64,000 nucleotides of DNA, from contig JARWMV010000011.1 of the NCBI GenBank assembly GCA_030998015.1, positions 186,001 through 250,000 on the forward strand, written 5' to 3'. The translations under genes were made by a program, and so were the position numbers. Below are positions 33,824 through 44,502 of this stretch, one piece after another. Position 1 is the first letter of the stretch; every line of letters begins with the position of its first letter. The notes beneath the pieces were generated by a model that did no database searches, was not told where the DNA came from, and saw nothing but the letters and a program-made list of their open reading frames with translations. Origin of the DNA: Ceratorhiza oryzae-sativae. Its lineage: Eukaryota; Basidiomycota; Agaricomycetes; Cantharellales; Ceratobasidiaceae.

Positions 33824-36800
33824 ATGACCGATAGCACGCAAACAACCGTAGCTAGCAGTCTACACCGCATCGAGCCATTGCGGGGGACGGAGAACTATAA
33901 CGTTTGGCGTGTGCAAATGGAGGACATACTCACTGACCTCGATTTGTACGGATACGTCGACCGATCTAAGTCACTACCGCCCAAAACACTCGAAGTTACC
34001 CTTTCGGACAGGAAAGACGCTGCAGGGAAAGCCTTACCGGACGAGACGAAAACCATGGATAACGAAGAATATAATAAATGGTTAAAGTCAGACCGGAAAG
34101 CCTTATCAAATATAAGACTACGAGTAGACGGAAACGTACTCACACACATACAGGCATGTGAGTATTCCGCCGACGCGTGGGATCTCTTGGCGTCCACCTT
34201 CCAAGTCAAAGGCACAGTCGGACTAATCGATCTGCGAAGAAAATTCTTTAGTCATCGCATGGCCGAAACCGACGATATTGAGGAACACATACAGCACATG
34301 CGTGGCTGGTTCCAACAAATAAATCTAATCGCACCAAGGTCAATAACTGAAGTGGATTGGATAACGACTTTAGTAGCCAGCTTACCGGATTCGTGGGATA
34401 CGTTCACTCAATCCATAAGCTTCCGATTCAAAACGGACGACGCGAACGAGCTAGCGGATCAAATAAGTGATCTACGCTCAAGGATATTAGCCGAGGCACA
34501 CCGAAGAAGTAATCGTAATAATGAACTAAAAGCGTTCTTCAGTACAAATAAGTTCCAACAGAATAGGCCTACACGTACCAATACAAAACCTCCAGACAAG
34601 TCGAAGTCGAAGTGCAAGAATTGCAGAAAGATCAGGCACTGGGCAAACGAGTGCCGAAGCCCGGGAGGAGGCGCATACAAGCGAAGTCAGCTCAACAAAG
34701 CAAACAAAGGAAATTTCCATAACCGAAGATTTGACTCACCCAATAAGAGTCAAACTGGCAATGCACGTACGCATATAGCCATGTCAAACGACAGCGAAAC
34801 CCCCGAGTACGCCTTTTCAACCTATGAAGATCAACTGACATTAGTAAGTATTGACCGTAATACGTGGCTAGCTGATAGCGGAACTACGACTCACATCGCT
34901 AGGGACCTAGAGGCATTTACTACGTATAGTAAATCGTCTGGTTACATCACTGGAGTCACCGGTAAAGAGCCAATCCTAGGCCGAGGCTCGGTTAGACTCA
35001 GATGTAAAATAGATCCAAACAAAGATCAATACAAGACTATTGTCCTGACGAATGTAGCACATGTACCTGGATCACCCGCTAATCTAATCAGCTTATCGCT
35101 GATCACTGATAAGGGCATGCGTGTCTCATTGGACCGCAACAAGCTAATCATAACAGACACAAATAATCATAAAGTAGCAATCGGGTCAAAACTTAATGAT
35201 CACATACAGGGCAGTTTGTGGAAGATCGACGCTCAAACAATAAGCAATCCCGTAGACAGTAGAACAATAAACAAGGTTGCACTCGTGAAACAAACTGGCC
35301 AAACCTGGTATGATTGGCATAGGATTCTGGGTCACCTAAATGCGCAGACACTCAAGCGATTGAAAAGTACTAACGCTGTCAAGGGAATGGAAGTTGCCAA
35401 TGATAAAATAGGCTTGAACTTCGAATGTGAAGCATGTATGCAATCAAAAGCGCATATAAAGCCCTTTCTGAAACAGTCGCAAACAATCGTGAATGAGATA
35501 GGCAAACTCATAGTTACCAATGTGTGGGGACCAGCTTGCATCACATCCATCGGTAAATATAAATATTATGTATCATTCACGGATGTAGCTACGCGTTTTA
35601 CAAAACTAGGTTTTCTGAGACACAAAGACAAGACTTTGAGAGAATACAAGGCGTTTGAAGCAATGTTAGAAACACAGAAATCTAAGAAAATAAAACACAT
35701 ACAATTTGATAATGGAGGTGAGTTTGTAAATAAAGAATGGTTCAAGCATGCCACTCTGAAAGGAACTATTTTGGAAACTACAGCCCCATATTCAGCTCAG
35801 CAAAACGGAATTGCTGAACGGCTAAACAGGACACTTACTGAAAAAGCGCAAGTGATGATGCTCAAGTCAGGAGCACCGAAGTTCTTATGGAACAAAGTGA
35901 TAGCATATGCATGCTATCTAAAGAACCAGGTGCCCACACAAGTACATGGAGCATTCTGGAAAACACCGTATGAGCTCTTTTGGGGTAAGAAACCAAACTT
36001 TAGCCAATTAAGGCTGTGGGGAACGAAATGTTACATACTTAATCAAGGAGAGAACATATCAAAATTAGACCCTAAAACTTTTACAGGTATATTTACAGGA
36101 ATATCGGATGTACAAGGTAAAAGTTGGAGATATTACAAGCCTGGAGCTAATCGCATAATGCACTCACGGAACATCTTGTTTACACAAGTATATGCACAGC
36201 CTGCAGGTGTGCAAGATGATCCAGAATGGGTAGAAACAGTTGTTCTGCCTGCTGAGGGGGAGTCGAGTCAGAATAGCAGCGCTGCGGAACAAACTGTAGA
36301 ACTTACTGGAACAGGGGGAGATACCAAGCTGAGCAGTGAGCAAAAGAATGACTTGGTAAATGCAGGAGAGCAGAAAGGTATAAAAGAGGAGACTAAGAGC
36401 ACAAAGAAAGCATCCAACTCACAACTTTCATCTACTCTTACTCACTCTGTCACCTCTAAACCACCCAACCGCTCTATTATGCTTAACACCCCTCGCCCTG
36501 ATACTTCTATATCACTTAATCGAATTAATGCTGTCGACCAACACACCAGCGTGCGAACCCGTCACAACAACCCCAACACTCCAGCTATCACTTTGGAACG
36601 AGAGCGTGGAGGAGTCAAAATCAAGATTGACAACTCCACCACGACAGGACTCACCAATACCACAGGTGATAGCTCAGGCAGCAAGTTCGACGCTGACAAC
36701 ACATACAGCATTACTTCCGAAGTACCGTCCCTTACTGACGCTCCCACCATATCCTTGACCAGCGAGAGCCCAACCTCCAAAGCCATTGAACTACCTGCAT

Positions 36801-38347
36801 ACAATGAGCTCAATGGATTGGAGGAAGCGTTCTTCAAGCTCACCCTTGACGATCCTGTTCCACCAAAAGCAGAACCATCCATGGCAACTCCCAACGCCCC
36901 CAAAACGCATTGGTCCTTCCCCACTCAACATATACCATCTGAAGACAACCTGACTGTTGAGCAAGCACTATCCGGACCGAATGCAACCAAATGGAAGTCA
37001 GCCATGGAAGCGGAAGTGGCCACCCTCGAGAAAATGGGAAGTTACAAACTTGTTGACCTCCCAGCCAATCGAAAAGTCATTGGAAACAAATGGGTACTAA
37101 CCATTAAACGCGACGAAAATGGAATTGACTTTGGACATACTTACGCACCAGTTGTACAACTTGATTCTATTCGTATCATCGCATCCTTGGCGAATCAATT
37201 CGATTGGGACTTGAGGCAGCTTGATATACTGTACTTCAAGGACAAAACAAATAAGTTATTCGATAATAAACTCAAGCGACTTGGATACGTACCTTGCAAA
37301 ACCGACGCGTGTGTTTATCGACATATAATCAACATTGAAGATGAACTCTTCATTGCAATACTTGCAATTCACGTCGACAACGTTATGGTTGCAAGCTTGC
37401 GCAACTATACCAACTTTGTTATCGAAGAACTAATGGAAGCCTTTGAAATGCGCAACCTAGGTTCCATCCGACACTTCTTAGGTATAAGCTTTACTTGTGA
37501 TTGTGAGCAAGGCACTTTAACTTTGAGTCAAAAAGCATATATTGACTCTATAGTTGAATCTGCAGGTTTGCAGAATACCTATGCTGCTCACATGCCCATG
37601 ACACCAAATATTCAACTCACTCGATTTGAAGGTATGAAACCCAATTTTAATTATGGAATGTACATTGGTAAGCTACTATATGCAGCCCTTTGCACAAGGC
37701 CCAACATAGCTTACGTTGTTACATTCCTAGCCCAATTCACAATGTGCTTTGGATCAGCACATGTGACAGCTGTGAAGCATGTGATCCGTTACCTAAAGGG
37801 CACTGCTTTGCATGGGATAACGTACCATCGATCCAACAAAGGATTTGGAGAGTTAGGATATTCAGACGCTGACTGGGGGAGTAACTTACTTGACCATAAG
37901 TCCATCTCTGGTAATATATTTTTACTCAGAGGTGCAGCTATTTCTTGGTCCACTAAGAAGCAAGCCACCATCGCTTTATCGACAATGGAAGCCGAGTATA
38001 TGGCACTTTCACACACATGTACTCAGGTGCTATGGCTGCGACAGTTTCTCGAAGAGTTATACTATGAAGCTGACGCACCAACCCTAATACTTTCAGATAA
38101 TCTTGCTGTGCTTACGCTTTCAGTTGAGTTGCAATATCATGGACGCTCGAAACACATTGACATTCACCATCACTTCATGCACGATGTTATCAAGCAGCGC
38201 AAGGTATCTACTTTGTACGTACTGTCCAAAGAGAACCTTGCCGATGCACTAACTAAAGCATTGCCGGCTCCCCAATTTAGTTATCTTACTAAGCCAATTA
38301 TGGGGGAGCTGTACGCGATGATTACTGAAGTTGAAGAGGACAAGTAA
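33824..38347 (+). CDS. Copia gag-pol polyprotein with defective catalytic sites
   Basis: A single 1507-aa frame in copia order. Gag is at the N-terminus, then a zinc knuckle CKNC....H....C (about residues 263-276) and protease WLADSGTTTH (about 348-357). Integrase has the H..H..C..C finger (HRILGHLN, CEACMQSK), QFDNGGEF and QQNGIAERLNRT. Reverse transcriptase and RNase H follow (YSDADW, MEAEY, SDNLA, KHIDI all present). Oddities: the first integrase aspartate (usual DVWGP) is Asn566 in TNVWGP. The reverse transcriptase lacks the KARLVAKG block before IDFGHTYAPVV and the KTAFLNG to SLYGLKQ block after QLD. The YVDD box is HVDN (residues 1183-1186). Losses are in frame, so the long frame survives although self-copying looks impossible. 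Confidence 0.93.
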   Translation: MTDSTQTTVASSLHRIEPLRGTENYNVWRVQMEDILTDLDLYGYVDRSKSLPPKTLEVTLSDRKDAAGKALPDETKTMDNEEYNKWLKSDRKALSNIRLRVDGNVLTHIQACEYSADAWDLLASTFQVKGTVGLIDLRRKFFSHRMAETDDIEEHIQHMRGWFQQINLIAPRSITEVDWITTLVASLPDSWDTFTQSISFRFKTDDANELADQISDLRSRILAEAHRRSNRNNELKAFFSTNKFQQNRPTRTNTKPPDKSKSKCKNCRKIRHWANECRSPGGGAYKRSQLNKANKGNFHNRRFDSPNKSQTGNARTHIAMSNDSETPEYAFSTYEDQLTLVSIDRNTWLADSGTTTHIARDLEAFTTYSKSSGYITGVTGKEPILGRGSVRLRCKIDPNKDQYKTIVLTNVAHVPGSPANLISLSLITDKGMRVSLDRNKLIITDTNNHKVAIGSKLNDHIQGSLWKIDAQTISNPVDSRTINKVALVKQTGQTWYDWHRILGHLNAQTLKRLKSTNAVKGMEVANDKIGLNFECEACMQSKAHIKPFLKQSQTIVNEIGKLIVTNVWGPACITSIGKYKYYVSFTDVATRFTKLGFLRHKDKTLREYKAFEAMLETQKSKKIKHIQFDNGGEFVNKEWFKHATLKGTILETTAPYSAQQNGIAERLNRTLTEKAQVMMLKSGAPKFLWNKVIAYACYLKNQVPTQVHGAFWKTPYELFWGKKPNFSQLRLWGTKCYILNQGENISKLDPKTFTGIFTGISDVQGKSWRYYKPGANRIMHSRNILFTQVYAQPAGVQDDPEWVETVVLPAEGESSQNSSAAEQTVELTGTGGDTKLSSEQKNDLVNAGEQKGIKEETKSTKKASNSQLSSTLTHSVTSKPPNRSIMLNTPRPDTSISLNRINAVDQHTSVRTRHNNPNTPAITLERERGGVKIKIDNSTTTGLTNTTGDSSGSKFDADNTYSITSEVPSLTDAPTISLTSESPTSKAIELPAYNELNGLEEAFFKLTLDDPVPPKAEPSMATPNAPKTHWSFPTQHIPSEDNLTVEQALSGPNATKWKSAMEAEVATLEKMGSYKLVDLPANRKVIGNKWVLTIKRDENGIDFGHTYAPVVQLDSIRIIASLANQFDWDLRQLDILYFKDKTNKLFDNKLKRLGYVPCKTDACVYRHIINIEDELFIAILAIHVDNVMVASLRNYTNFVIEELMEAFEMRNLGSIRHFLGISFTCDCEQGTLTLSQKAYIDSIVESAGLQNTYAAHMPMTPNIQLTRFEGMKPNFNYGMYIGKLLYAALCTRPNIAYVVTFLAQFTMCFGSAHVTAVKHVIRYLKGTALHGITYHRSNKGFGELGYSDADWGSNLLDHKSISGNIFLLRGAAISWSTKKQATIALSTMEAEYMALSHTCTQVLWLRQFLEELYYEADAPTLILSDNLAVLTLSVELQYHGRSKHIDIHHHFMHDVIKQRKVSTLYVLSKENLADALTKALPAPQFSYLTKPIMGELYAMITEVEEDK

Positions 38348-38487
38348 TCAACCCGTATAATCAATATAATAGTTGAATTGAAATAATGGAATCGTTCTGA
38401 ATGTTTGAAAGCCTGATACGGTCTTTGGAATCGGTTATATTCATGTAATAAATTTCTAATCATTCCTGTAGTTTACACTTACTCGAT

Positions 38488-38497
38488 TAAGGGGGAG
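38488..38497 (+). promoter_or_regulatory. Polypurine tract of the copia element
   Basis: AAGGGGGAG immediately before the right LTR, the expected place for priming plus-strand DNA. Confidence 0.8.
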
Positions 38498-38738
38498 TGT
38501 AGAACATTCATGTACATACTCGAATGATCTAGAATGCGTATGAGTCAGTAATCGAGTCAAGTGTGAATGCGTCATGTATGCGCAGTATATGCGCAGCAGC
38601 AGAGCATATGACTCATGTGAATACGTTGGGTATAAATAAGGACTCTACGAGCCCCCCATAATCCATCTCTTCACTTACACTCACACATTCTTTTGTAAAC
38701 CGTTTCTATATAATAAATATATACATTTGATTTCTATA
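38498..38738 (+). repeat. Right LTR of the copia element
   Basis: 241 bp. I found no difference from the left LTR. Followed by the TCAGG target duplication. Confidence 0.93.
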
Positions 38739-38743
38739 TCAGG

Positions 38744-39116
38744 CCCCTAGTAAAATCTCGCTTGGACTGACACTAAACAGGTTCATTTATATTATAGTGT
38801 GGGCAAGGTGTTCCGGGCGGTGATCGACTTGAGTGTCACGAACCTATCCTTTGGCTAAGTCTTCTCAGATGGAGTTCCTAGCTGCTAGGTGGGTACGCTA
38901 AATTATTTTCAAGCGTCTAATGGCGAACATAACCCAGCCATTCAAGTTGGGAATCTAGTCGACGGCGAACGATGTCCGTTCCGAAATTGAAAAGAGGCTA
39001 TCCCAGCACAGCCACCGGTGAATGATGACGCCATCGGCGATCGATCGCCGGACCCTGAGGTCCTACATGGATATATAAGTGCTCAGTCATCCAAGTTCTG
39101 GCCACATCGTTCGTGT
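38744..39116. promoter_or_regulatory. Upstream region of MsrA
   Basis: No gene. A GGATATATAAG stretch near 39068, about 50 bases before the proposed start codon, is a plausible TATA box. Confidence 0.45.
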
Positions 39117-39899
39117 ATGTTCCATCGCCTCCAACGCACCATTTTCTCAGCCGCCCCCTTTGCCAATCTCTTTTCCCACACACATTTCACGCCGCCGACA
39201 CTCTCTATGGCTTCTTCAGATAGAGGTTTGGGTGATTTTGTCCAGTATCCTTATGACCTGGCACTAATGGATAATTTCCTGTCGCCAGTTGAAGTGGCCA
39301 CTTTTGCCTCCGGCTGCTACTGGGGCACCGAACATATATTCGTGAAACACTACGGGCAGAAAGGCATACTCAAGACCGCTGTTGGCTTTACTGGCGGTGA
39401 TGTCGAAAATCCTAGCTATCGGCGAGTCTGCATGGGCGATACGGGTCACGCAGAGGCTCTCAGGATAGAATTTGATCCGGAAAAGGTCGGATATGCTGAG
39501 CTTGTTGGTAAGTTTCCTCAGCGTAACCGCTCTGCGGAGTTGATTAGAGTCGTTATTCAGAGTTCTTCTACCGTACCCACAACCCGACAACACTTGATAG
39601 ACAGGGCAACGACATCGGAACCCGTGAGTCATTGTGCCACCTGAAAGCTACCAACTCTAATATCTCATCATCGGCTAGAGTACCGATCGGCTATCTTTAC
39701 TCACTCGCCAGAACAAGAACGGATCGCTAAGGAGGTAACGGCCGAGGTTCAGAAGAAGCGATTCGATCCCATTAGCAAGCGCATTGTCACGACTATACTC
39801 CCCGCAGGCGAGTGGTACCCAGCCGATGAGAGTCATCAGATGTATTTGTTCAAGAATCCCAACGGTTATCAGTGCGAGACGCATCGTTTACACTGGTAA
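39117..39899 (+). CDS. msrA: Peptide methionine-S-sulfoxide reductase (MsrA)
   Basis: Reduces the S-epimer of methionine sulfoxide in proteins, using a cysteine and thioredoxin. Three exons (39117-39507, 39561-39623, 39679-39899) give 224 aa in frame. The catalytic box is GCYWGTEHIF, with GFTGG, GDTGHAEALRIEFDP, YRTHNPTT..RQGNDIGTQYRSAI and a C-terminal cysteine in YQCETHRLHW. Two start codons are possible. From 39117 the first 30 residues (MFHRLQRTIFSAAPFANLFS...) are basic and free of acidic residues, like a mitochondrial import signal. From 39207 (MASSDRG) the product would be cytosolic. The gene may therefore serve both compartments through alternative starts. It lies 370 bp from the copia element. 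Confidence 0.93.
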
Positions 39900-40049
39900 A
39901 GGTTCCATCAGGCACATGTGATTCTGTACTATATTGTTGAAGTCGTTGGAAACATGAATGCGTACTCCCGGTCACGATGATAAACACTTGTTCATTTCAG
40001 GCGATACCACAGATCCACTCTCGAATTAACGCGATGAAGAAAATCAAAT

Positions 40050-40638
40050 TTAATCAAAGAAGTCGGCCTTAATATCCTCCAGGCAATCCCAATCATTGGT
40101 AGTGAAAGGTCCGAGCTGAACTGGTGCTTTGCCGGGGGTGTCTGACTGCCACTTAGTAACTTCAATGATTGCTTGGCATAAGAAACCACAGCTACATGAC
40201 TGGCAACAGATTTTACGCAAATTTTGATTATCAGTGCGGCATAGGAGGACTCAACGTGAAGTCGAGGCTCACCTCTATTCCTGAATAGCGATCTCCCTTA
40301 CGGGTCCAAATCTCGAGTAATCTAACAACATGTGTGAAGTCGACATGCCGCCTGTTGAAAGTCAGATATAAGTCGCCACTTGGCCATGGATGCTCATCCT
40401 GGAGAGTGATGCACGGCTCCTGGCGGCACTCCTGGGCACATTTCGGTTCCAAAAGGTAGAACCTAGTCGAAGAACCGACTTCAGATTCCAGCACAATATA
40501 AAAGTGCTGAGTTTTGCATTCAGAGCAAGTGCAGCCGCCGCTGGTGCTGGTGTTGGTGTCGTTAAAGTAGACGGCTCGAAGCCAGCCTTCGTGTCGAAAC
40601 CCACAAAACTGCTTCAGGCTCGTTGGTCTCCCCTGCAT
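40050..40638 (-). CDS. Unknown Cys-x-Cys protein, left paralogue at the palindrome
   Basis: Not a recognised family. A first block (40638 to about 40258) reads GGCTCSECK, HFYIVLESEVGSSTRFYLLEP and VDFTHVVRLLEIW. After a GTGAGC donor near 40258 and an intron, a second block reads CGFLCQAIIEVTKWQSDTPG and ends in KADFFD before the stop at 40052-40050. The same pattern (CxC..C, YxLVxLE, GSTR, VDxxHxxRxLxIW) occurs in the gene at 44503 on the other strand, at almost the same distance from the palindrome centre. The first exon or exons are uncertain. Confidence 0.6.
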
Positions 40639-40705
40639 ATCAGTGTCTCCCGATCAATGAATGTAAATGAGTCCTGGCGCTGCAGTTGCATACAGTTTGG
40701 TCATG

Positions 40706-41660
40706 GTTGAACTCAGACGCCGCGAGTTTCTTCGGGATAATCAGGTAAGTGAGTACTTGTATCCTAGGGAACTAACGCCAATGCTTACCATGGGCCTATC
40801 CCTCTTCGTAAATTCCTATACAGTATTAGATAAAGAGACCGGTTGATCGCTGTTTGGAATAAACCTACATTGGACTAGTAAAGCCGAACGAAGCTTAGGA
40901 CTCAGCTAGAATGTCGTCGTTACACTCACAATGGCGGTCTTGATTGTCATGATAAAAATCAAAACAAGATTTAAGACACAGGTGCACCTAACGTAGGCTT
41001 ACGAGCTACTCAAATATACGTAAATTAAGTTATCTGGATTGAACCTGCTAGAAGGGCGTACAGTAGGCATAGAGAAGACCGGCTTTGTTGTAAAATGTCA
41101 AAATGGTTCTCAGCTAATATTCATGTTCGCTAGCTCATACCATCTAGTTCTGTGAGCACTAAATTTAGTAATCGGCTGGCGATCGACAGCATGGCTCACT
41201 TATTTAAACAATCGGGTGTTCACGAATGCTAGAGATAAATAACAGTTAACTGCGGGAGAAGGGCTTACATGCTACCGGTTGGCGATTAAATGAAGAATCG
41301 ACGAAATATGTAGCGAAATGACTTACTTCCTACCATCAAGAGCACTCGCGTTTGTTATTTGTTGCTAGCGGGAGCTGAACGGACATACCATGATTGTAGC
41401 CACGTTTGTAATCGTTTTCACAGGACTTTGAACCATAGTCTTCACGCCACTGATCAGCCGCCCAGGGCTGATCATCTTGACCGCGTTCAGCGCATTGGTG
41501 CCCATTCGAAAGATGCTGCTGAGTTTCCGGAATGGCATGGTGGTTCGGTGTTTGCTACAGGAAAAATTTCAGAACTCCGTGGCTATTAGCCAATCGACTC
41601 CATGGATACGTAATAGGCTTCATGGCTTACGAACTGAAGCTGAAGCTCAAGTGGTTCGGA
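40706..41660. other. Diverged outer left arm of the large inverted duplication
   Basis: No gene recognised. The 100 bases next to the palindrome (for example CTTCATGGCTTACGAACTGA near 41620) still resemble the mirror region after 43438 at roughly two thirds identity by eye. Confidence 0.45.
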
Positions 41661-42495
41661 TTGCGATAGCCTTGCGCAAGTCGAAGCGTAGTATTAGTGA
41701 ACGAGGGATGCTTAAAGGGTCGCGGAGAGTATCGCACTTATAGGAGTCTATCAGACGGGGCCTGAACCTGTTGAAAGCACAAAGCCGCAACCTATGCGCA
41801 TGCGCATGCTACCCATGCTGCCCATAATACTCCTATGTGTCGCATAGGCAAAGATCCACGGCGTCGACCGTACCAGTAAACTTAGAGACGCCAGCCAGAG
41901 CAGCAATTAGCCTCGTGTGCTGCGGGCTGCAGGGTCAGGGGCTTGCAAGTTCGCTATTAACGACCGAGGGGCAATGGAGAACCCTTTGCCGCGCATACAG
42001 CGCGAGGCCTTTGCCATCACAAGGCGGTTCGACAGAGCGCTTAATCTTAAAGCGAACCAATTTGGGCTCTCGCTGTATGGATCGGGACCGGCGACGTGAG
42101 TGAGCTAACCCTAGATTGTAGTTAATCATTCATTCCTCCCGAAAAGTCGAAACGTATGTTTAGTTCGTAAAACTGATGATGCGATCATCTGAGAGTCAGC
42201 GGGACCATCTGTGTCTGCTGGCTGCTGTTGACGCTATCGAATAGAGATAGGGGTTAGAGTTTGGCGTCTGCATCTGCGACTGTGCACTATTTGATCTACT
42301 CATTTGTTCAGATTATCCGGAGATCTCAGCAAAATCAATGTGAGCCGAATTCTTATACCATTTGCAAAATTATTTTCCAAGCGCCGAACCAAGTTTGGTT
42401 CCTATGTTCTTCGCGCAGTTGAGAAATGCGACGTACCTCGACAAGTTCGGGGACGACAGTTCTGTATAATAGCTAATTTAGATCGCAGAAATGTC
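41661..42495 (+). repeat. Left arm of 835-bp inverted repeat
   Basis: Runs from TTGCGATAGC to CAGAAATGTC. Its reverse complement matches 42604-43438 over the full 835 bases with two differences seen by eye (near 42035 and 41960) and no gaps. Several frames remain open on both strands but I recognise no protein. Confidence 0.93.
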
Positions 42496-42603
42496 GCGCA
42501 TTATCCTGGCCCCCCTCTGCGCTGGAATCTGCCAAAAAACCCCTGAACAGCACTGTTGCACAGAGCGGACCTAGTCTCAAATGATCTGTGCCATTCGATG
42601 AGT
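42496..42603. other. 108-bp spacer of the palindrome
   Basis: Unique sequence between the arms, from GCGCATTATCC to CGATGAGT. It has no recognisable motif. Confidence 0.85.
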
Positions 42604-43438
42604 GACATTTCTGCGATCTAAATTAGCTATTATACAGAACTGTCGTCCCCGAACTTGTCGAGGTACGTCGCATTTCTCAACTGCGCGAAGAACATAGGAA
42701 CCAAACTTGGTTCGGCGCTTGGAAAATAATTTTGCAAATGGTATAAGAATTCGGCTCACATTGATTTTGCTGAGATCTCCGGATAATCTGAACAAATGAG
42801 TAGATCAAATAGTGCACAGTCGCAGATGCAGACGCCAAACTCTAACCCCTATCTCTATTCGATAGCGTCAACAGCAGCCAGCAGACACAGATGGTCCCGC
42901 TGACTCTCAGATGATCGCATCATCAGTTTTACGAACTAAACATACGTTTCGACTTTTCGGGAGGAATGAATGATTAACTACAATCTAGGGTTAGCTCACT
43001 CACGTCGCCGGTCCCGATCCATACAGCGAGAGCCCAAATTGGTTCGCTTTAAGATTAAGCGCTCTATCGAACCGCCTTGTGATGGCAAAGGCCTCGCGCT
43101 GTATGCGCGGCAAAGGGTTCTCCATTGCCCCTCGGTCGCTAATAGCGAACTTGCAAGCCCCTGACCCTGCAGCCCGCAGCACACGAGGCTAATTGCTGCT
43201 CTGGCTGGCGTCTCTAAGTTTACTGGTACGGTCGACGCCGTGGATCTTTGCCTATGCGACACATAGGAGTATTATGGGCAGCATGGGTAGCATGCGCATG
43301 CGCATAGGTTGCGGCTTTGTGCTTTCAACAGGTTCAGGCCCCGTCTGATAGACTCCTATAAGTGCGATACTCTCCGCGACCCTTTAAGCATCCCTCGTTC
43401 ACTAATACTACGCTTCGACTTGCGCAAGGCTATCGCAA
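42604..43438 (-). repeat. Right arm of 835-bp inverted repeat
   Basis: Inverted copy of 41661-42495. Transcription through both arms would give a hairpin RNA with a stem of about 835 base pairs. Confidence 0.93.
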
Positions 43439-44340
43439 CCCCCTCTCTTGAGCCCCAGCTTTCAACCGTCAGCCTCAAAGTCCTTCCGTGGCTTTCGCTC
43501 TGGACTAACTCGACGCTGCAATTTCTTTCAGGCTGCTTGCATGCAGTTTTGTGATTCATATGATCCTGGCAGTACTGCCAGGCGGTTCGCGGCCGGTGCA
43601 ATTTCTCGGCTCTCATCCGGGCTGAAGAACTGGTACAAGGGCGGACCCGTCGGTTCTTACTTTGCCTTTGCAAGCCGGCTTAACCCATACACCATGATTG
43701 GAGGGCTGCACTCTCTCAAAGACAATAGAAGGGAGTTATTCAACAATATTCGGGCTATAACTGTTAGTTCAAAATACTCATTCGTGTACTATTGCTTACG
43801 GCGGATCACGTATTTGTAGCAAGTGCGCGTGATCTCATAAATTTGCCGTTGATTTGCTGATAATATATTGATTTGGGTTCATGGGAATGCGCCCATGTGG
43901 TGAGCTCATCTTACCCTGCCTAATGAACCAATAGCCTAACCCGATAAGTGACCAGTATAGAAGGTGAATGAATTAATGCCAAACGTATTACCCAGCAATT
44001 ATTGAGCCAACTTAAACTTTTCCATACTTCAGCCAGTAGTGGCCATCGAAACAGTTAGTATTGCACGATCTGGAGTCTTAAATTGATATCATTCTCACGC
44101 GTTATTTGGCAGGTCGTCAGTCTCGATTCTTACTTGGTATTCCGATTGTGTCTTATTCCCTTTGTTCCATCTGTCTGGTTGTAGTTGGAAGTGGTACGTG
44201 CTTCACCATGGTGAATTGACTCGTGACTGACAACACTGAACCGGGAGACCAAGGATGGTGTATTGAGGGCTTCTAGTTACTGTCTGGACAGAGTGAAACG
44301 ACGGATTCAAGTAAGAAAGAACTCGCAAAAAAGTTAATCA
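43439..44340. other. Diverged outer right arm
   Basis: Mirror of the 40706-41660 stretch with weak remaining similarity close to the palindrome. No gene recognised. Confidence 0.4.
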
Positions 44341-44502
44341 CACAACAGTGACGGAATGGCTTCAGGAGCTCAAAGATTTGGCAAAAAGTTCAGTCTTCGC
44401 CCGGTTGCTTGACCCAGTGAGTACCTACTTTCTTGACTCGTTCTTCGAATATTTTGGCTCCAAGGCAATACTTACATTCAAAGGAAGGGCAGCAAAATCT
44501 CA

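Larger units (their letters stand above)
33502..38738 (+). mobile_element. Full-length Ty1/copia retrotransposon
   Basis: A 5,237-bp element with 241-bp LTRs (33502-33742 and 38498-38738) that look identical when compared by eye. It is flanked by TCAGG on both sides (33497-33501 and 38739-38743). A primer-binding site follows the left LTR and a purine tract AAGGGGGAG precedes the right one. One uninterrupted gag-pol frame fills the inside. Identical LTRs and perfect target duplication imply a very recent insertion, between the subtilisin-like gene and MsrA. Confidence 0.95.

Noticed and set aside
33502..38738. Copia element as an active autonomous transposon
   Set aside because: Integrase and reverse-transcriptase sites are altered and two conserved blocks are missing, despite the long open frame.
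41837..43262. Mirror-image open frames of 60-88 codons in the palindrome arms as genes
   Set aside because: They exist in several frames on both strands because the arms are duplicates; no frame has a recognisable domain or splice structure.
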